Shown: positions 1 to 8,643, counted from the first letter of the stretch. The stretch is 64,000 nucleotides of DNA from G963663315 sp965208975 (GCA_965208975.1 CBDBQH010000003.1:1984001-2048000); one strand, 5' to 3'. Numbers and translations are program-made. Notes: generated by a model from the sequence alone, not told the origin.

Positions 1-2
1 AG

Positions 3-464
3 TGGTACTTTGGCATGAAGGCGCATATTGGGGTAGACAGTCGCAGCAAGCTGATTCACTCGGTAGTGGCTACGCCGGCGAATGTGCATGATTCGCAGGT
101 TCTGTGTGAGCTTCTGCATGGTGGTGAGACGCGGGTCTGGGGGGATTCGGCTTATACGGGTCAGAAGGCGAAGATCAGAGCGGTGGCGCCGAATGCGAAG
201 GACTTCACACAGGCGAAGGGTTCGCGGTATCGGAAATTGACACAGACGGAGCGCACCCGGAATCGAACCAAATCCCGGGTTCGGTCGAAGGTGGAACACC
301 CATTCGGGATTATCAAGCGGCAGTTCGGGTTTACGAAAGTGCGTGATCGTGGATTGGCGAAGAACACGCATCGACTGGTGGTGGCCTGTGCGTTGAGCAA
401 TCTGGTGATGGTCAAGAAGACGCTGCTCAAACGAAGGCGAATACCACAGGAGACGTACGCCTGA
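3..464 (+). CDS. IS5-family transposase, C-terminal part (cut by window edge)
   Basis: The frame is open from the first bases of the window (W-Y-F-G before the first Met at 15), so the N-terminus lies outside. What remains is the second half of a DDE transposase: a GVDSRSKLIHSV strand, the GDSAYTG segment carrying the second Asp, and the IS5-type signature R-x3-E-x6-K within RSKVEHPFGIIKRQ, which holds the catalytic Glu. The C-terminus (LVVACALSNLVM) is typical of the family, so the 3' end looks intact. It would catalyse cut-and-paste transposition of its own element. The IS right end should lie shortly after the stop, but I could not identify a terminal inverted repeat without the left end. 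Confidence 0.85.
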   Translation, partial: WYFGMKAHIGVDSRSKLIHSVVATPANVHDSQVLCELLHGGETRVWGDSAYTGQKAKIRAVAPNAKDFTQAKGSRYRKLTQTERTRNRTKSRVRSKVEHPFGIIKRQFGFTKVRDRGLAKNTHRLVVACALSNLVMVKKTLLKRRRIPQETYA

Positions 465-831
465 AATCGGGGAAAACGCGATGAAACGCGCTTTCTTCTC
501 CAACCTGGTTGCCGAAACCGGGTGAATTTACCCTTTAGACTCCCTGAAATCCCGAATTTCCAACAACTGTCGCCCAAATGTTCTATTGATCAGACCATCC
601 TTAGATTTTTCTTCGCACATTTGAATATTGGTCAGGCCGGGTCTCTATCCGCTTCCAGTTTGTCGAGATCGATTTTATTCAGGAGTTCCCAAGCACTATG
701 CATGGTTTCGTCATTATTTTCAACAATGCTCTGACATGCGACTGAATACGGAGCGTGTCACAAAGCCGGATGTTGTTTTGCCTGACATGGTGGTATAGTC
801 CCGAACATTGAACCAAACTGGAGAATTAATC
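465..831. other. Intergenic stretch after the IS transposase
   Basis: About 370 bases without a convincing gene. Short open frames occur on both strands but show no recognisable domain or ribosome binding site. The right end of the IS5-type element is presumably within the first hundred bases. A GGAG motif at 820-823 lies 8 nt before an ATG at 832 and belongs to the next locus. Confidence 0.5.
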
Positions 832-839
832 ATGACAGC

Positions 840-1142
840 GTGTACACCATCAACACACTGGAAGCGGCGTGGAAACTGAAAGGCGCCAGGATGGACACCG
901 AACAAGCCGAAGCGGTAGCCCGAGGTAGTAGCCGAGGTAGTAGCGTAGCACACCAGGGGGAACAGTTGGCGACAAAGTCCGACATTGCCGGGTTGCGCTG
1001 GATGATCGGATTGCATTTTGCTTTTACGCTGGTCATATTGGGATTTGTGTATCAGAGCAACCAACAGGTGAATCAGCTAACGCAACAGGTGGCGCACTTG
1101 TCCGGCGTGGTGGAAAGATTGCCGGGTACGGACAGGAATTGA
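840..1142 (+). CDS. Small DUF1640-like membrane/coiled-coil protein (possible frameshift at its start)
   Basis: Reads as a 100-residue protein with an amphipathic N-terminal segment (YTINTLEAAWKLKGARM, then an EQAEAVA motif), a LATKSDIAGLR element, one membrane helix (about residues 51-70) and a short C-terminal coiled coil. The order 'TLxxxxxLKxAG-xxxxQAEAxA...LATKxDI...TM' resembles DUF1640-type proteins; function unknown. The only in-frame start is GTG 840, but a far better initiation site (GGAG, then ATG 832) is out of frame by one base, so this may be a one-base frameshift. The C-terminus (QVAHLSG) matches the two coiled-coil genes at 1313 and 13674. Confidence 0.5.
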   Translation: MYTINTLEAAWKLKGARMDTEQAEAVARGSSRGSSVAHQGEQLATKSDIAGLRWMIGLHFAFTLVILGFVYQSNQQVNQLTQQVAHLSGVVERLPGTDRN

Positions 1143-1312
1143 TAACGGGTTTCCCAGCGCGGCACAGGCTGAAACCCTGCAATCCGGGTAATACCAACGG
1201 CAAGGGTTGACATCACGGTGACCGGGAATGCGGGGACCGGGAATGCGGGTTGACCTGGTGAAGCAAACCGGGCAGACTGGACAGACAGAAATCAACACCA
1301 GAAAAGAGACAC

Positions 1313-1651
1313 ATGACCATTACAACCGCTTTAATCTTGCTGATTGTTACCATTGTCGGCGTAGGGGTAGCATTGGCCGGAGTGATCATCCCGGCCAACA
1401 ATCGCCATGGCCGGGACATTGCCGGGTTGCGGCAAGAGATCAACCAGGAGATTACCGGACTACGGCAAGAGATGAATCAGCAGGGGCAACAAATCAACCA
1501 GGACATTACTGGGTTGCGGCAAGAGATCAACCAGCAGGCGCAACAGATTACCCAGATTGCCCACCAGGTGGGGCACTTGTCCGGGTTACTGGAAGGCTTG
1601 AGAGGCCGACCCATAGCGACAGAGCAACCGGAAGAAATCCGGGTTGGATAA
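1313..1651 (+). CDS. Single-span membrane protein with 18-residue coiled-coil repeats
   Basis: 112 residues: an N-terminal membrane helix (about residues 5-27), then an 18-residue repeat of the form INQDITGLRQEINQQxQQ present twice plus partial copies, then a conserved end (HQVGHLSGLLEGLRG). The layout fits an inner-membrane anchor with a soluble coiled coil, of a type often seen in uncultured bacteria and without known function. It has a close paralogue at 13674-13991 whose flanks are also homologous. The 54-nt DNA repeats could change in number by slippage. Start ATG 1313 follows a stretch (ACACCAGAAAAGAG) that is also shared with the paralogue. Confidence 0.6.
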   Translation: MTITTALILLIVTIVGVGVALAGVIIPANNRHGRDIAGLRQEINQEITGLRQEMNQQGQQINQDITGLRQEINQQAQQITQIAHQVGHLSGLLEGLRGRPIATEQPEEIRVG

Positions 1652-1742
1652 TCGCGGTCATCTGAAAGCGGAGAGGGTCTCTTTTCCTGAAGGTAATCCG
1701 CGATAGTGTTTTTTCATTGCTCAATTATCCCGGCTCATCCAG

Positions 1743-2777
1743 TCAAATCAATCGGCAACCAAGCTTTTCTGGCCCGAAACGAACAACATCGGTGACCGGC
1801 AGGCCGGTTTCGTCCTCCAATCTGGCTATTTCTGATAATGCCTCGCGCTCACTGACCATTGAGGTATTGAGCGCTACGCCGATGGTTGTGGCCCGGGTCA
1901 GGGAGCCGCAAACTGAAGTCAATTCTTCATTCAGACGGATAAATTCTTTCAGTGGCGGTATTTTGACTGATTCGGGGGAGCGCAGTCGGGTCATGCCCGA
2001 ACGGTGGCACAAGATCAGATGAGTGGCGCAACTGCCCCTCATCAACGGCAAGGTCGCGGCGCTGCCGGGATGGAGAATCGAACCCTGGCCTTCGATCAGG
2101 ATGAGGTCTGCGTCTTGCGCTTCCAGCGTCATGGCTTCAACCGCTCCGCAGGCGTGATCGACCTTGCAGGCATCCAGCGGGATGCCCTGGCCGGTAATGG
2201 TAATCCCGGTCTGTCCGGTGGCGAGGAATTCGGTTTTCAGTTCAGGGTGATGGCTGCGGAGCCATTTGTGGATTTCCAGTCCGGCAGTCATTTTGCCAAC
2301 GGCCATGTCTGTACCGATCAGCAATACCCGCTTGTTGTCGAGTGACGCGCAGCGACCACTGGCAATATCCGGGATGGTCGCAGGCTGCCTGACATCCCAG
2401 AGCCATTGCCCCGGCAAGAGACGGTGACCATAGCGATCATTCAGGCTGTCATGCAGTCCATTGATAATGCAGAGGCCCCGTTCGATGGATTCAGAAATGG
2501 CGCCGTCCCATTGCCGGGGGACTCGTCCGCCTGAAGGAGCCGTGCCCAGAACCAGAACCTCGGCGCCCATCCGCACCGCCTCATCAATCGAATCGGTTAC
2601 CGGATAGTCAAAAGGCATTGCACAAACATCACTGACCTTTTTGCCCTTGTGTGTCGAGTCAATTACACAGGCGACCGGATTCGGACTGTACCGCATAACG
2701 CCAAATCCCATTTTCCCGTGATCTGTATCCAGATTCCCCTCCATGTAGATTGCCAGTTTATGGTTTTTCTCAAGCAT
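1743..2777 (-). CDS. dgcN: DUF1611 family protein, DgcN-like N-acetyltransferase
   Basis: DUF1611 family, 344 residues from the preferred start. An N-terminal Rossmann-like half (AIYMEGNLDTDHGKMGFGV, then LGTAPSGGRVP) is followed by a P-loop-like half with GTDMAVGKMT near residue 160, an ATGQTGI segment and LIEGQGSILHP. Members paired with an enolase-superfamily partner (DgcA) have been described as N-acetylating D-glutamate in a D-Glu catabolic route. The ATG at 2777 overlaps the dgcA stop by 8 nt, indicating translational coupling; an upstream in-frame ATG at 2804 would add nine residues and is less likely. Last gene of the ald-xsc-pta-dgcA-dgcN operon. Family assignment is firm; the exact substrate is inferred. 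Confidence 0.75.
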   Translation of the reverse strand: MLEKNHKLAIYMEGNLDTDHGKMGFGVMRYSPNPVACVIDSTHKGKKVSDVCAMPFDYPVTDSIDEAVRMGAEVLVLGTAPSGGRVPRQWDGAISESIERGLCIINGLHDSLNDRYGHRLLPGQWLWDVRQPATIPDIASGRCASLDNKRVLLIGTDMAVGKMTAGLEIHKWLRSHHPELKTEFLATGQTGITITGQGIPLDACKVDHACGAVEAMTLEAQDADLILIEGQGSILHPGSAATLPLMRGSCATHLILCHRSGMTRLRSPESVKIPPLKEFIRLNEELTSVCGSLTRATTIGVALNTSMVSEREALSEIARLEDETGLPVTDVVRFGPEKLGCRLI

Positions 2778-3834
2778 GGTGTTGTGGATTGATCGTGGCG
2801 CCATGACCGGGGCGGTCGTTCGGCATGACTACGCCGTCTGTCCAGGTGACTCCGGTGCAGGGGTCCGGCGCGAGGTTCAAATGTGAATCGAGGTCGATAT
2901 GATCCAGCAGCCCGGAGATGGCGGCGCCGGCTGAAATCGACATGGATGATTCACTCATGCACCCGATCATGGTTTTCAGGCTGTATGATCTGGCTACCGC
3001 AATCATTCGAAGCGCTTCGGTGACGCCGCCGCACTTCATCAGTTTCAGGTTTATCCCGTCAACGTGTTGCCACCACGATTTTATATCGCTGGAAATCCGG
3101 CAGGACTCATCCAGATAAACCGGCAGGGGGCGGTTCCTGAAAATCCTCGGCAGATCTTCCTCCTGTCCTTCCGGTAATGGTTGTTCAATATAATCGGTGT
3201 TGCGTTGCGCCAGCCATTTCATCATGAACAGGGCATCATCCACGTTCCATCCTCCATTGGCATCTACCCGCAGACCGATTCGAGCCGGATCAATACTGTC
3301 GAGAACCTGGGTAAACATCGCCTGATCTGCTTCGATACCCTCGGGCGAGCCCAGTTTGATCTTCAAAAACCGGATCGTGGGGTCTTCGAGAAGCAATGAA
3401 ACTCGCTCCCTGACCACCTCCGGGGGATTGATGCCGATGGTCACTGAAGTGGGCGCTGTCGGCCTGCCCAGACCCAATAATTGATAAAGGGGAAGTCCGG
3501 CCTTTTTCCCCAGCCAGTCCCACAGAGCGATATCAAGCCCCGCCAATACGCAAAGGGGCAGCTCCTGCTGGATACCCCGGTCATAGATCTGATGAACAGA
3601 CGGCGGTTGCAGGTCGCAGGATTCCAGGTCATTCGCCAGGAAATTTTCCAGCCTGGCGCGGGCCGACTCGACGCTGTCCGCTCCTTCGCTTTCCCCCGGA
3701 CAAACCTCGCCCCAGCCGGTAATATCCTGACAGGTCACTGAAACAAAGAGATTGTCCGATCCGGTGTGAATGCCGCGGCTGATCGCCAACGGGAAGCGTT
3801 TTTCAAGATGAATGGTCTGAAAGCCGAATTTCAT
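2770..3834 (-). CDS. dgcA: Enolase-superfamily epimerase, DgcA / dipeptide-epimerase type
   Basis: 354 residues with the two-domain fold of the muconate-lactonising subgroup. Catalytic and metal residues are in place: KIK at 158-160, Asp191 (RVDANGGW), Glu217 (IEQPL), Asp242 (DESC) and Lys264 (NLKLMKCGG). This is the general-base Lys pair and the Mg2+ triad used for alpha-proton abstraction and epimerisation. Such proteins are annotated as L-Ala-D/L-Glu epimerases. Next to a DUF1611 gene they correspond to DgcA, acting on N-acetyl-D-glutamate. Start ATG 3834 lies 28 nt after the pta stop. Dipeptide epimerase is the alternative; the pairing with dgcN favours DgcA. Confidence 0.78.
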   Translation of the reverse strand: MKFGFQTIHLEKRFPLAISRGIHTGSDNLFVSVTCQDITGWGEVCPGESEGADSVESARARLENFLANDLESCDLQPPSVHQIYDRGIQQELPLCVLAGLDIALWDWLGKKAGLPLYQLLGLGRPTAPTSVTIGINPPEVVRERVSLLLEDPTIRFLKIKLGSPEGIEADQAMFTQVLDSIDPARIGLRVDANGGWNVDDALFMMKWLAQRNTDYIEQPLPEGQEEDLPRIFRNRPLPVYLDESCRISSDIKSWWQHVDGINLKLMKCGGVTEALRMIAVARSYSLKTMIGCMSESSMSISAGAAISGLLDHIDLDSHLNLAPDPCTGVTWTDGVVMPNDRPGHGATINPQHHA

Positions 3835-3862
3835 GGCGCTCGTTGGGGACTGATTGCAGGAT

Positions 3863-4837
3863 TCATTCGGCGCCAGCCTGCACGGAAGTTACACAGACCA
3901 GTTGTACGATGTCATCCACGCTGCACCCTCTCGATAAATCATTGACCGGACGGGCGAGACCTTGCAGGATCGGGCCAATCGCTTGTACCCCGCCGATTCG
4001 CTGCGCGATCTTGTAGCCGATATTGGCTGATTGCAAATCAGGGAAAATAAAGACATTGGCTGGCGCCTGTACCTTTATGCCGGGCGCTTTTCGCTGGAGG
4101 ATTTCAGGTATTACCGCGGCGTCAAATTGCACTTCACTCATCAATGCGATATCCGGTCTTTTTTCCTGAATGATCTGGCCGGCCCGGATGACCTTGTCCA
4201 CATGCGGGTGGCTGGCGCTGCCGGCAGTCGAGAATGAGAGCAGGCAGACTTTCGGTTCCAGTCCAGCCAGGGAAACCGCGTTGTCCGCTGAGGCGATCGC
4301 GATCTCGGCAAGTTGAGACGAGTCAGGGTCAATGACCAGGGCGCAATCCGCATACAGGGCGGCGCCCTGGACAGCCTGATGGGGCAGGTCGTGCTGCATG
4401 ATGAAAAAACTGGAAACCAGGCCGGCCCCCGGACGGGCGCCGATGATCTGCAATGCGTTACGAACGACATCCGAGGTACGGTTGGCGGCGCCTGCCACAC
4501 ATCCATCGGCGTCACCGGAGGCGACCATCGCCATAGCGAACGCCAGTGGCTCCCGGATTCGGGCTTCGGCTTCTGTGCGGAGCATTCCACGGTGGCGCCC
4601 CCGTTCCAGCAGCTTCTCTACATAGTCATTCCGGCGCGCCGAAGTTTCCGGGTCAATGACTTCGAGGCGCTCGCTGTGGTCACTGTTCGGGAGCGGTTTG
4701 TGATTTGTGAGCAGGATGACTTCGGCAAGCCGCTGACGGGAAATTTCCATGGCCGCTTCCACCACTCTGGGGTCATCCGATTCAGGCAAGACGATGCGCT
4801 GTGGACGCTCCCTGGCCCTGCCAGTGAAATCCGGCAT
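3863..4837 (-). CDS. pta: Phosphate acetyltransferase
   Basis: Short-form Pta of 324 residues: RIVLPESDDPRVVEAA at the start, then DGCVAGAANRTSDVVRNALQ and a C-terminal half with LIFPDLQSANIGYKIAQRIG and IGPILQGLARPVNDLSRG, which are family hallmarks. It converts acetyl phosphate plus CoA to acetyl-CoA. It directly follows xsc, whose product is acetyl phosphate, the usual arrangement in taurine degraders. The frame is open 54 codons further upstream into xsc, but residues there do not resemble Pta; ATG 4837 (MPDFTGRARERPQ) gives the usual length and leaves 43 nt to the xsc stop. Confidence 0.9.
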   Translation of the reverse strand: MPDFTGRARERPQRIVLPESDDPRVVEAAMEISRQRLAEVILLTNHKPLPNSDHSERLEVIDPETSARRNDYVEKLLERGRHRGMLRTEAEARIREPLAFAMAMVASGDADGCVAGAANRTSDVVRNALQIIGARPGAGLVSSFFIMQHDLPHQAVQGAALYADCALVIDPDSSQLAEIAIASADNAVSLAGLEPKVCLLSFSTAGSASHPHVDKVIRAGQIIQEKRPDIALMSEVQFDAAVIPEILQRKAPGIKVQAPANVFIFPDLQSANIGYKIAQRIGGVQAIGPILQGLARPVNDLSRGCSVDDIVQLVCVTSVQAGAE

Positions 4838-4880
4838 GGCGCTCGCGCAATCTGGCGATGTTGTCAGGTTGTCCCCGTAG

Positions 4881-6644
4881 CTACACAAAATCCCTGTATT
4901 TGGCCAGATGCCGAACCGGCCTGGATAGCGCGTCCCGGCGAAACGGGTCGCCGAGCTCGCGGGTACACATGATTTCAATGACCGTGGATTTGCCGTCATT
5001 CATTTGCATGTCCACGGCCCGGGTCAGGGCCGGACCTACGTCTTCGAGCTGGTCTACGACGATCCCTTCAGTTCCCATGGCTTTGCCTATGCCGGCAAAA
5101 CTTTCGTTGTCCAGTTCCCCGGCGACAAACCGGCGGTTGTAGAAATCGACCTGGTTTTTCTTCTCGGCGCCCCATTGTCGATTATGGAATACGACGCCGG
5201 TAACCGGAATGTTGTGACGAACGGATGTCATGATTTCCGACATGCTCATCGCCCAGGCTCCATCCCCTGAGTAAGCAATAGCTGGCCGTTCCTGTGCCGC
5301 GCACTTGGCGCCGATCATGGTCGGCAGCGCATAGCCGCAGTTGCCCCAGCTCATTGGCGCGAAAAAGCTGCGCGGACGTTCAAAACGCAGATAGCTGTTG
5401 GCGATGGCATTGATATTGCCGATGTCGGTCGATACCATCGCGTCTTGTGGCATAGCCCGCTCGAGTTCACGCAGAACCTGTCTGGGATGCAGCCAGTTGC
5501 CCGCTTCCTCGTTCTGTTCCTGGATCATGTCCAGACTGTAATCATCTTTTTCATGAATCCACTCATCCAGCTCCGCTTCCCACGCCGCTTTTTCGGCGGC
5601 AATCGTGCCGGCGCGTTCCTGGCGGGTCGCGTCGCAGGCCAGGGAGAGATTTTCGAGGCGCGCTGACAATGCCTTTGCCGAGGCCGCGGCGTCTCCACAG
5701 ATGCCGACGGAAATCTTCTTGACCAGTCCCAGCATTTTATGATCCGCGTCTATCTGGATGATCTTTGCATCCTTCGGCCAATAATCAATGCCATATTGCG
5801 GTAACGTACCGAAAGGCCCCAGCCGGGTTCCCAGTGCAATCACCACATCGGCCTTGCTGATCAGTGACATCGCGGCTTTTGAACCATGATAGCCCAGCGG
5901 GCCGCACCACAACGGGTGGCTGGCCGGGAATGAATCATTGTGCAGATAACTGTTGACAACAGCCGCTCCCAGCCGTTCCGCCAGTACCCTGCATTCATCC
6001 ACTGCGTCGGCCATGACTACGCCGCCGCCTGAAACAATGACCGGGAATCTGGCGTTTTTCAGCATTTCAGTCGCTTCGTTCAGGGTTTTTTCTCCTCCCG
6101 GCCCACGATCCAGTCTCATTGGCGCGGGTATATCGATATCGACCTCGCCGTAGAAATAATCCCGTGGAATATTCAGCTGGGTGGGGCCGATTTCCGACAT
6201 GGCGCGGTCAAAACAGCGCGCCGTATATTCGGCCATACGTGCCGGATTGTTCACATGACCCTGGTATTTCACGAACTCCTGAAACATCGGCAATTGATTG
6301 GCTTCCTGGAATCCGCCCAGTCCCTGTCCCATGGTGCCGGTTTCCGGGGTGATCATGACAACCGGAGAATGTGCCCAGTAAGCGGCGGCAATCGCTGTGA
6401 CACAGTTGCTGATGCCAGGTCCATTTTGCCCGATGACGACCCCGTGTCGACCACTTACGCGGGCGTAGCCATCGGCCATGTGTCCCGCTCCCTGTTCATG
6501 GACGACCGGAATCAGGCGGATGCCGGCGGGCGCGAAAATATCCATCGCATCCATGAAGGCCGAGCCCATGATGCCGAAGATGTCGGTTACTCCATTGGCC
6601 GCCATGGTTTCTACAAAGGCTTCCGATGTTGTCATTTTTGTCAT
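4881..6644 (-). CDS. xsc: Sulfoacetaldehyde acetyltransferase
   Basis: ThDP-dependent enzyme of 587 residues, the usual Xsc length. The catalytic ThDP Glu is in VVHEQGAGHMADGYAR (about residue 50), and the cofactor/Mg motif GDGAWAM lies near residue 460. It cleaves sulfoacetaldehyde with phosphate to acetyl phosphate and sulfite, the desulfonating step of taurine dissimilation. The combination with ald and pta separates it from other acetolactate-synthase relatives. Start ATG 6644 (MTKMTTSEAFVE) has AGAGGA about 11 nt upstream; the open frame to 6710 adds a non-conserved hydrophobic stretch. The sulfite produced needs an oxidation or export route that is not in this window. Confidence 0.92.
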   Translation of the reverse strand: MTKMTTSEAFVETMAANGVTDIFGIMGSAFMDAMDIFAPAGIRLIPVVHEQGAGHMADGYARVSGRHGVVIGQNGPGISNCVTAIAAAYWAHSPVVMITPETGTMGQGLGGFQEANQLPMFQEFVKYQGHVNNPARMAEYTARCFDRAMSEIGPTQLNIPRDYFYGEVDIDIPAPMRLDRGPGGEKTLNEATEMLKNARFPVIVSGGGVVMADAVDECRVLAERLGAAVVNSYLHNDSFPASHPLWCGPLGYHGSKAAMSLISKADVVIALGTRLGPFGTLPQYGIDYWPKDAKIIQIDADHKMLGLVKKISVGICGDAAASAKALSARLENLSLACDATRQERAGTIAAEKAAWEAELDEWIHEKDDYSLDMIQEQNEEAGNWLHPRQVLRELERAMPQDAMVSTDIGNINAIANSYLRFERPRSFFAPMSWGNCGYALPTMIGAKCAAQERPAIAYSGDGAWAMSMSEIMTSVRHNIPVTGVVFHNRQWGAEKKNQVDFYNRRFVAGELDNESFAGIGKAMGTEGIVVDQLEDVGPALTRAVDMQMNDGKSTVIEIMCTRELGDPFRRDALSRPVRHLAKYRDFV

Positions 6645-6706
6645 TTTAAGTGATTCCTCTTGTTGAAATATGATCAAAAGTTCAGGCTGGAAAATCAAGC
6701 GGCAAC

Positions 6707-7825
6707 TCAACCGCCGAGCGCGTGGACCGGATCGACATATTCATACCCCAGATCCTCAGCCACTTCACGACAGGTGATTTTGCCGGCGTGTACATTCAGG
6801 CCATTACGCAGGTGCGGATCATCCAGCAATGCCTGTTTCGCCCCCTTGTTCGCCAGGTTGACGGCGAATGGCAGAGTGACATTGTTCAGTGCGTAGGTCG
6901 AAGTGCGCGGCACCCCTCCCGGCATATTGGCAACGCAGTAATGTACTACATCATCGACACAGAAGGTAGGTTCTGCATGGGTGGTCGCTTTCGATGTTTC
7001 ACAACAGCCGCCCTGGTCAATGGCGACATCCACGATGACTGACCCCGGTTTCATGTTTTTAACCATTTCCCTTGTGACCAGTTTCGGCGCTTCGGCGCCG
7101 GGTATCAATACGCCGCCGATCACGAGATCCGCTTCCGTCACGTGTTTCTCCAGGGCATCGGAAGTGGAGAAAACAGAATTGGTTGAACGGCCAAAGTGTT
7201 GCCAGTGTCTTTCTATAGAAATCGGATTGTTGTCCACTACCCAGACATCAGCGCCCATGCCGACTGCGATATGGCAGGCATGAGTACCGACGACACCGGC
7301 GCCGAGAATGACTACCTTGCACGGCTCCACTCCGGGAACGCCTCCGAGCAGCATACCCAGCCCGCCATGGGGTTGCTCCAGGCAGTAGGCGCCGGCCTGG
7401 ATAGCCATGCGTCCGGCCACTTTTGACATCGGCGCCAGCAGGGGCAGTCCACCGACCGGAGAGGTCACGGTTTCGTAGGCAATGCAAGTCGCTCCGCTGT
7501 CTACCAGGTCCTGAGTCTGCTGCGGGTCAGGAGCGAGATGCAGGTAGGTATAAAGAATCTGCCCTTGCCGAAGCATACTGCGTTCCACCGCCTGGGGTTC
7601 CTTGACCTTGATGATCATTTCGGCGCTGGAGTAAACCTCTTCGGCGCTGTCCACAATAGTGGCCCCCGCGTTCCGGTATTCCTGATCCGATGCGCCGATG
7701 CCGGCGCCGGCGCCGGTTTCCACTATGACCGGATGTTCGTTTCGGGTCATTTCCCGGACGCTGGTTGGTGTCAGGCCGACACGGTATTCATGATTTTTGA
7801 TTTCCCTGGGAACACCTGTAATCAC
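6707..7825 (-). CDS. ald: Alanine dehydrogenase
   Basis: NAD-dependent alanine dehydrogenase, 372 residues. The canonical catalytic pair is present: Lys75 (IIKVKEPQ) and His96 (YTYLHLAPD). The Rossmann motif VVILGAGVVGTHA begins near residue 169, and the conserved Asp sits in VDVAIDQGG near 270. In taurine utilisation it deaminates the alanine made by taurine:pyruvate aminotransferase, regenerating pyruvate and releasing ammonium. It is the first gene of the minus-strand operon, with a GTG start at 7825 and GAGGTG a few bases upstream. The aminotransferase (tpa) itself is not next to it. Confidence 0.93.
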   Translation of the reverse strand: MITGVPREIKNHEYRVGLTPTSVREMTRNEHPVIVETGAGAGIGASDQEYRNAGATIVDSAEEVYSSAEMIIKVKEPQAVERSMLRQGQILYTYLHLAPDPQQTQDLVDSGATCIAYETVTSPVGGLPLLAPMSKVAGRMAIQAGAYCLEQPHGGLGMLLGGVPGVEPCKVVILGAGVVGTHACHIAVGMGADVWVVDNNPISIERHWQHFGRSTNSVFSTSDALEKHVTEADLVIGGVLIPGAEAPKLVTREMVKNMKPGSVIVDVAIDQGGCCETSKATTHAEPTFCVDDVVHYCVANMPGGVPRTSTYALNNVTLPFAVNLANKGAKQALLDDPHLRNGLNVHAGKITCREVAEDLGYEYVDPVHALGG

Positions 7826-7896
7826 AAGATCACCTCATAAGGATTGGTGGCGGCTGGTTCAATCCGCACAGTTTATATTGGAGTGGCGAACGCGCA

Positions 7897-7926
7897 AGTA
7901 TAGCAGTCATGGGGCTGGTATCCCAA
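7897..7926 (-). promoter_or_regulatory. Putative sigma70-type promoter for the ald operon
   Basis: On the minus strand, TATACT (7897-7902) is preceded by TTGGGA (7921-7926) with an 18-nt spacer, about 70 nt upstream of the ald GTG. The interval 7826-8020 between the divergent ald and Nudix genes should carry promoters for both; a second TATACT on the plus strand at 7952-7957 could serve the Nudix gene. No operator for a taurine regulator was recognised. Assigned by eye. Confidence 0.4.
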
Positions 7927-8020
7927 CCGTTCAGGGGACGCGCATTCGTAGTATACTGATCAGGAGAAATGATTACACATTGATTCATGTCGAATAACCT
8001 GTCATAGAGGAATCCTGATC

Positions 8021-8560
8021 ATGACTGCCCGGAAATGGAATCCTGCCGCCGAGTCGGTTTGTATCGTCGATGGGCGGGATCGGATGGTAAGAACAGCGGG
8101 ACGGGATGAAATGCGAAAGGATGGACTGCTCCACAGGGTTACTTTTGTGCTGGTATTCAACGCGCGCGGTGAAATTCTGGTACAGACACGAACCATGTTC
8201 AAGGACTGGTATCCGGGGCGCATTGACCTCGCCGCTGGCGGCGTAATGACTGCGGGGGAAAGCTATGACGAATCGGCCAGTCGGGAATTGCAGGAGGAAC
8301 TCGGTATCCGGTCAGCCCTTGATTATGAATTCAAGATCTATTTCGAGGATAATCATTCCAGTCCATCGGCAAGGATCTGGGGTTCGGTCTATTCCTGTGT
8401 GTCCGAAGGCCCGTTTGTGTTGCAGCCCGAAGAAGTGGCTCAGGTCTGCTTCATGACGCTCGGCGAGGCGCTGAAAATCCCCGCCGACAGGACCACCCCC
8501 GATACCCGGCTGGCGCTACTGGCTTATACTGTTGGGCGTTATAAGGAGACTGCGGGGTAG
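8021..8560 (+). CDS. Nudix hydrolase (YfcD/IDI-like)
   Basis: 179 residues with a clear Nudix box, G-x5-E-x7-REL-xEEL-G, running from GGVMTAGESYDE through RELQEELG. It carries the N-terminal extension typical of the YfcD/isopentenyl-diphosphate-isomerase-like branch (HRVTFVLVFNARGEILVQTR). It would hydrolyse a nucleoside diphosphate-linked substrate; the substrate cannot be told from sequence. Start ATG 8021 has AGAGGA about 9 nt upstream. It is transcribed divergently from ald and converges on the HerA-like gene, so it appears to be a single-gene unit. Confidence 0.85.
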   Translation: MTARKWNPAAESVCIVDGRDRMVRTAGRDEMRKDGLLHRVTFVLVFNARGEILVQTRTMFKDWYPGRIDLAAGGVMTAGESYDESASRELQEELGIRSALDYEFKIYFEDNHSSPSARIWGSVYSCVSEGPFVLQPEEVAQVCFMTLGEALKIPADRTTPDTRLALLAYTVGRYKETAG

Positions 8561-8643
8561 ACCGTGTGGGATATATCGTTTTGAACTGCTGTTAAAGATT
8601 GGTGCGTTTCCGGTTGTATTGCCATTTTCCCGGAGCAGAATGC

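Noticed and set aside
522..734. 70-residue frame after the IS transposase
   Set aside because: No similarity, no ribosome binding site, composition like random translation.
2068..2100. tRNA-like GAATCGAACCCTGG sequence
   Set aside because: Resembles a T-arm complement but lies within the conserved dgcN coding region, and no acceptor or anticodon stem can be drawn.
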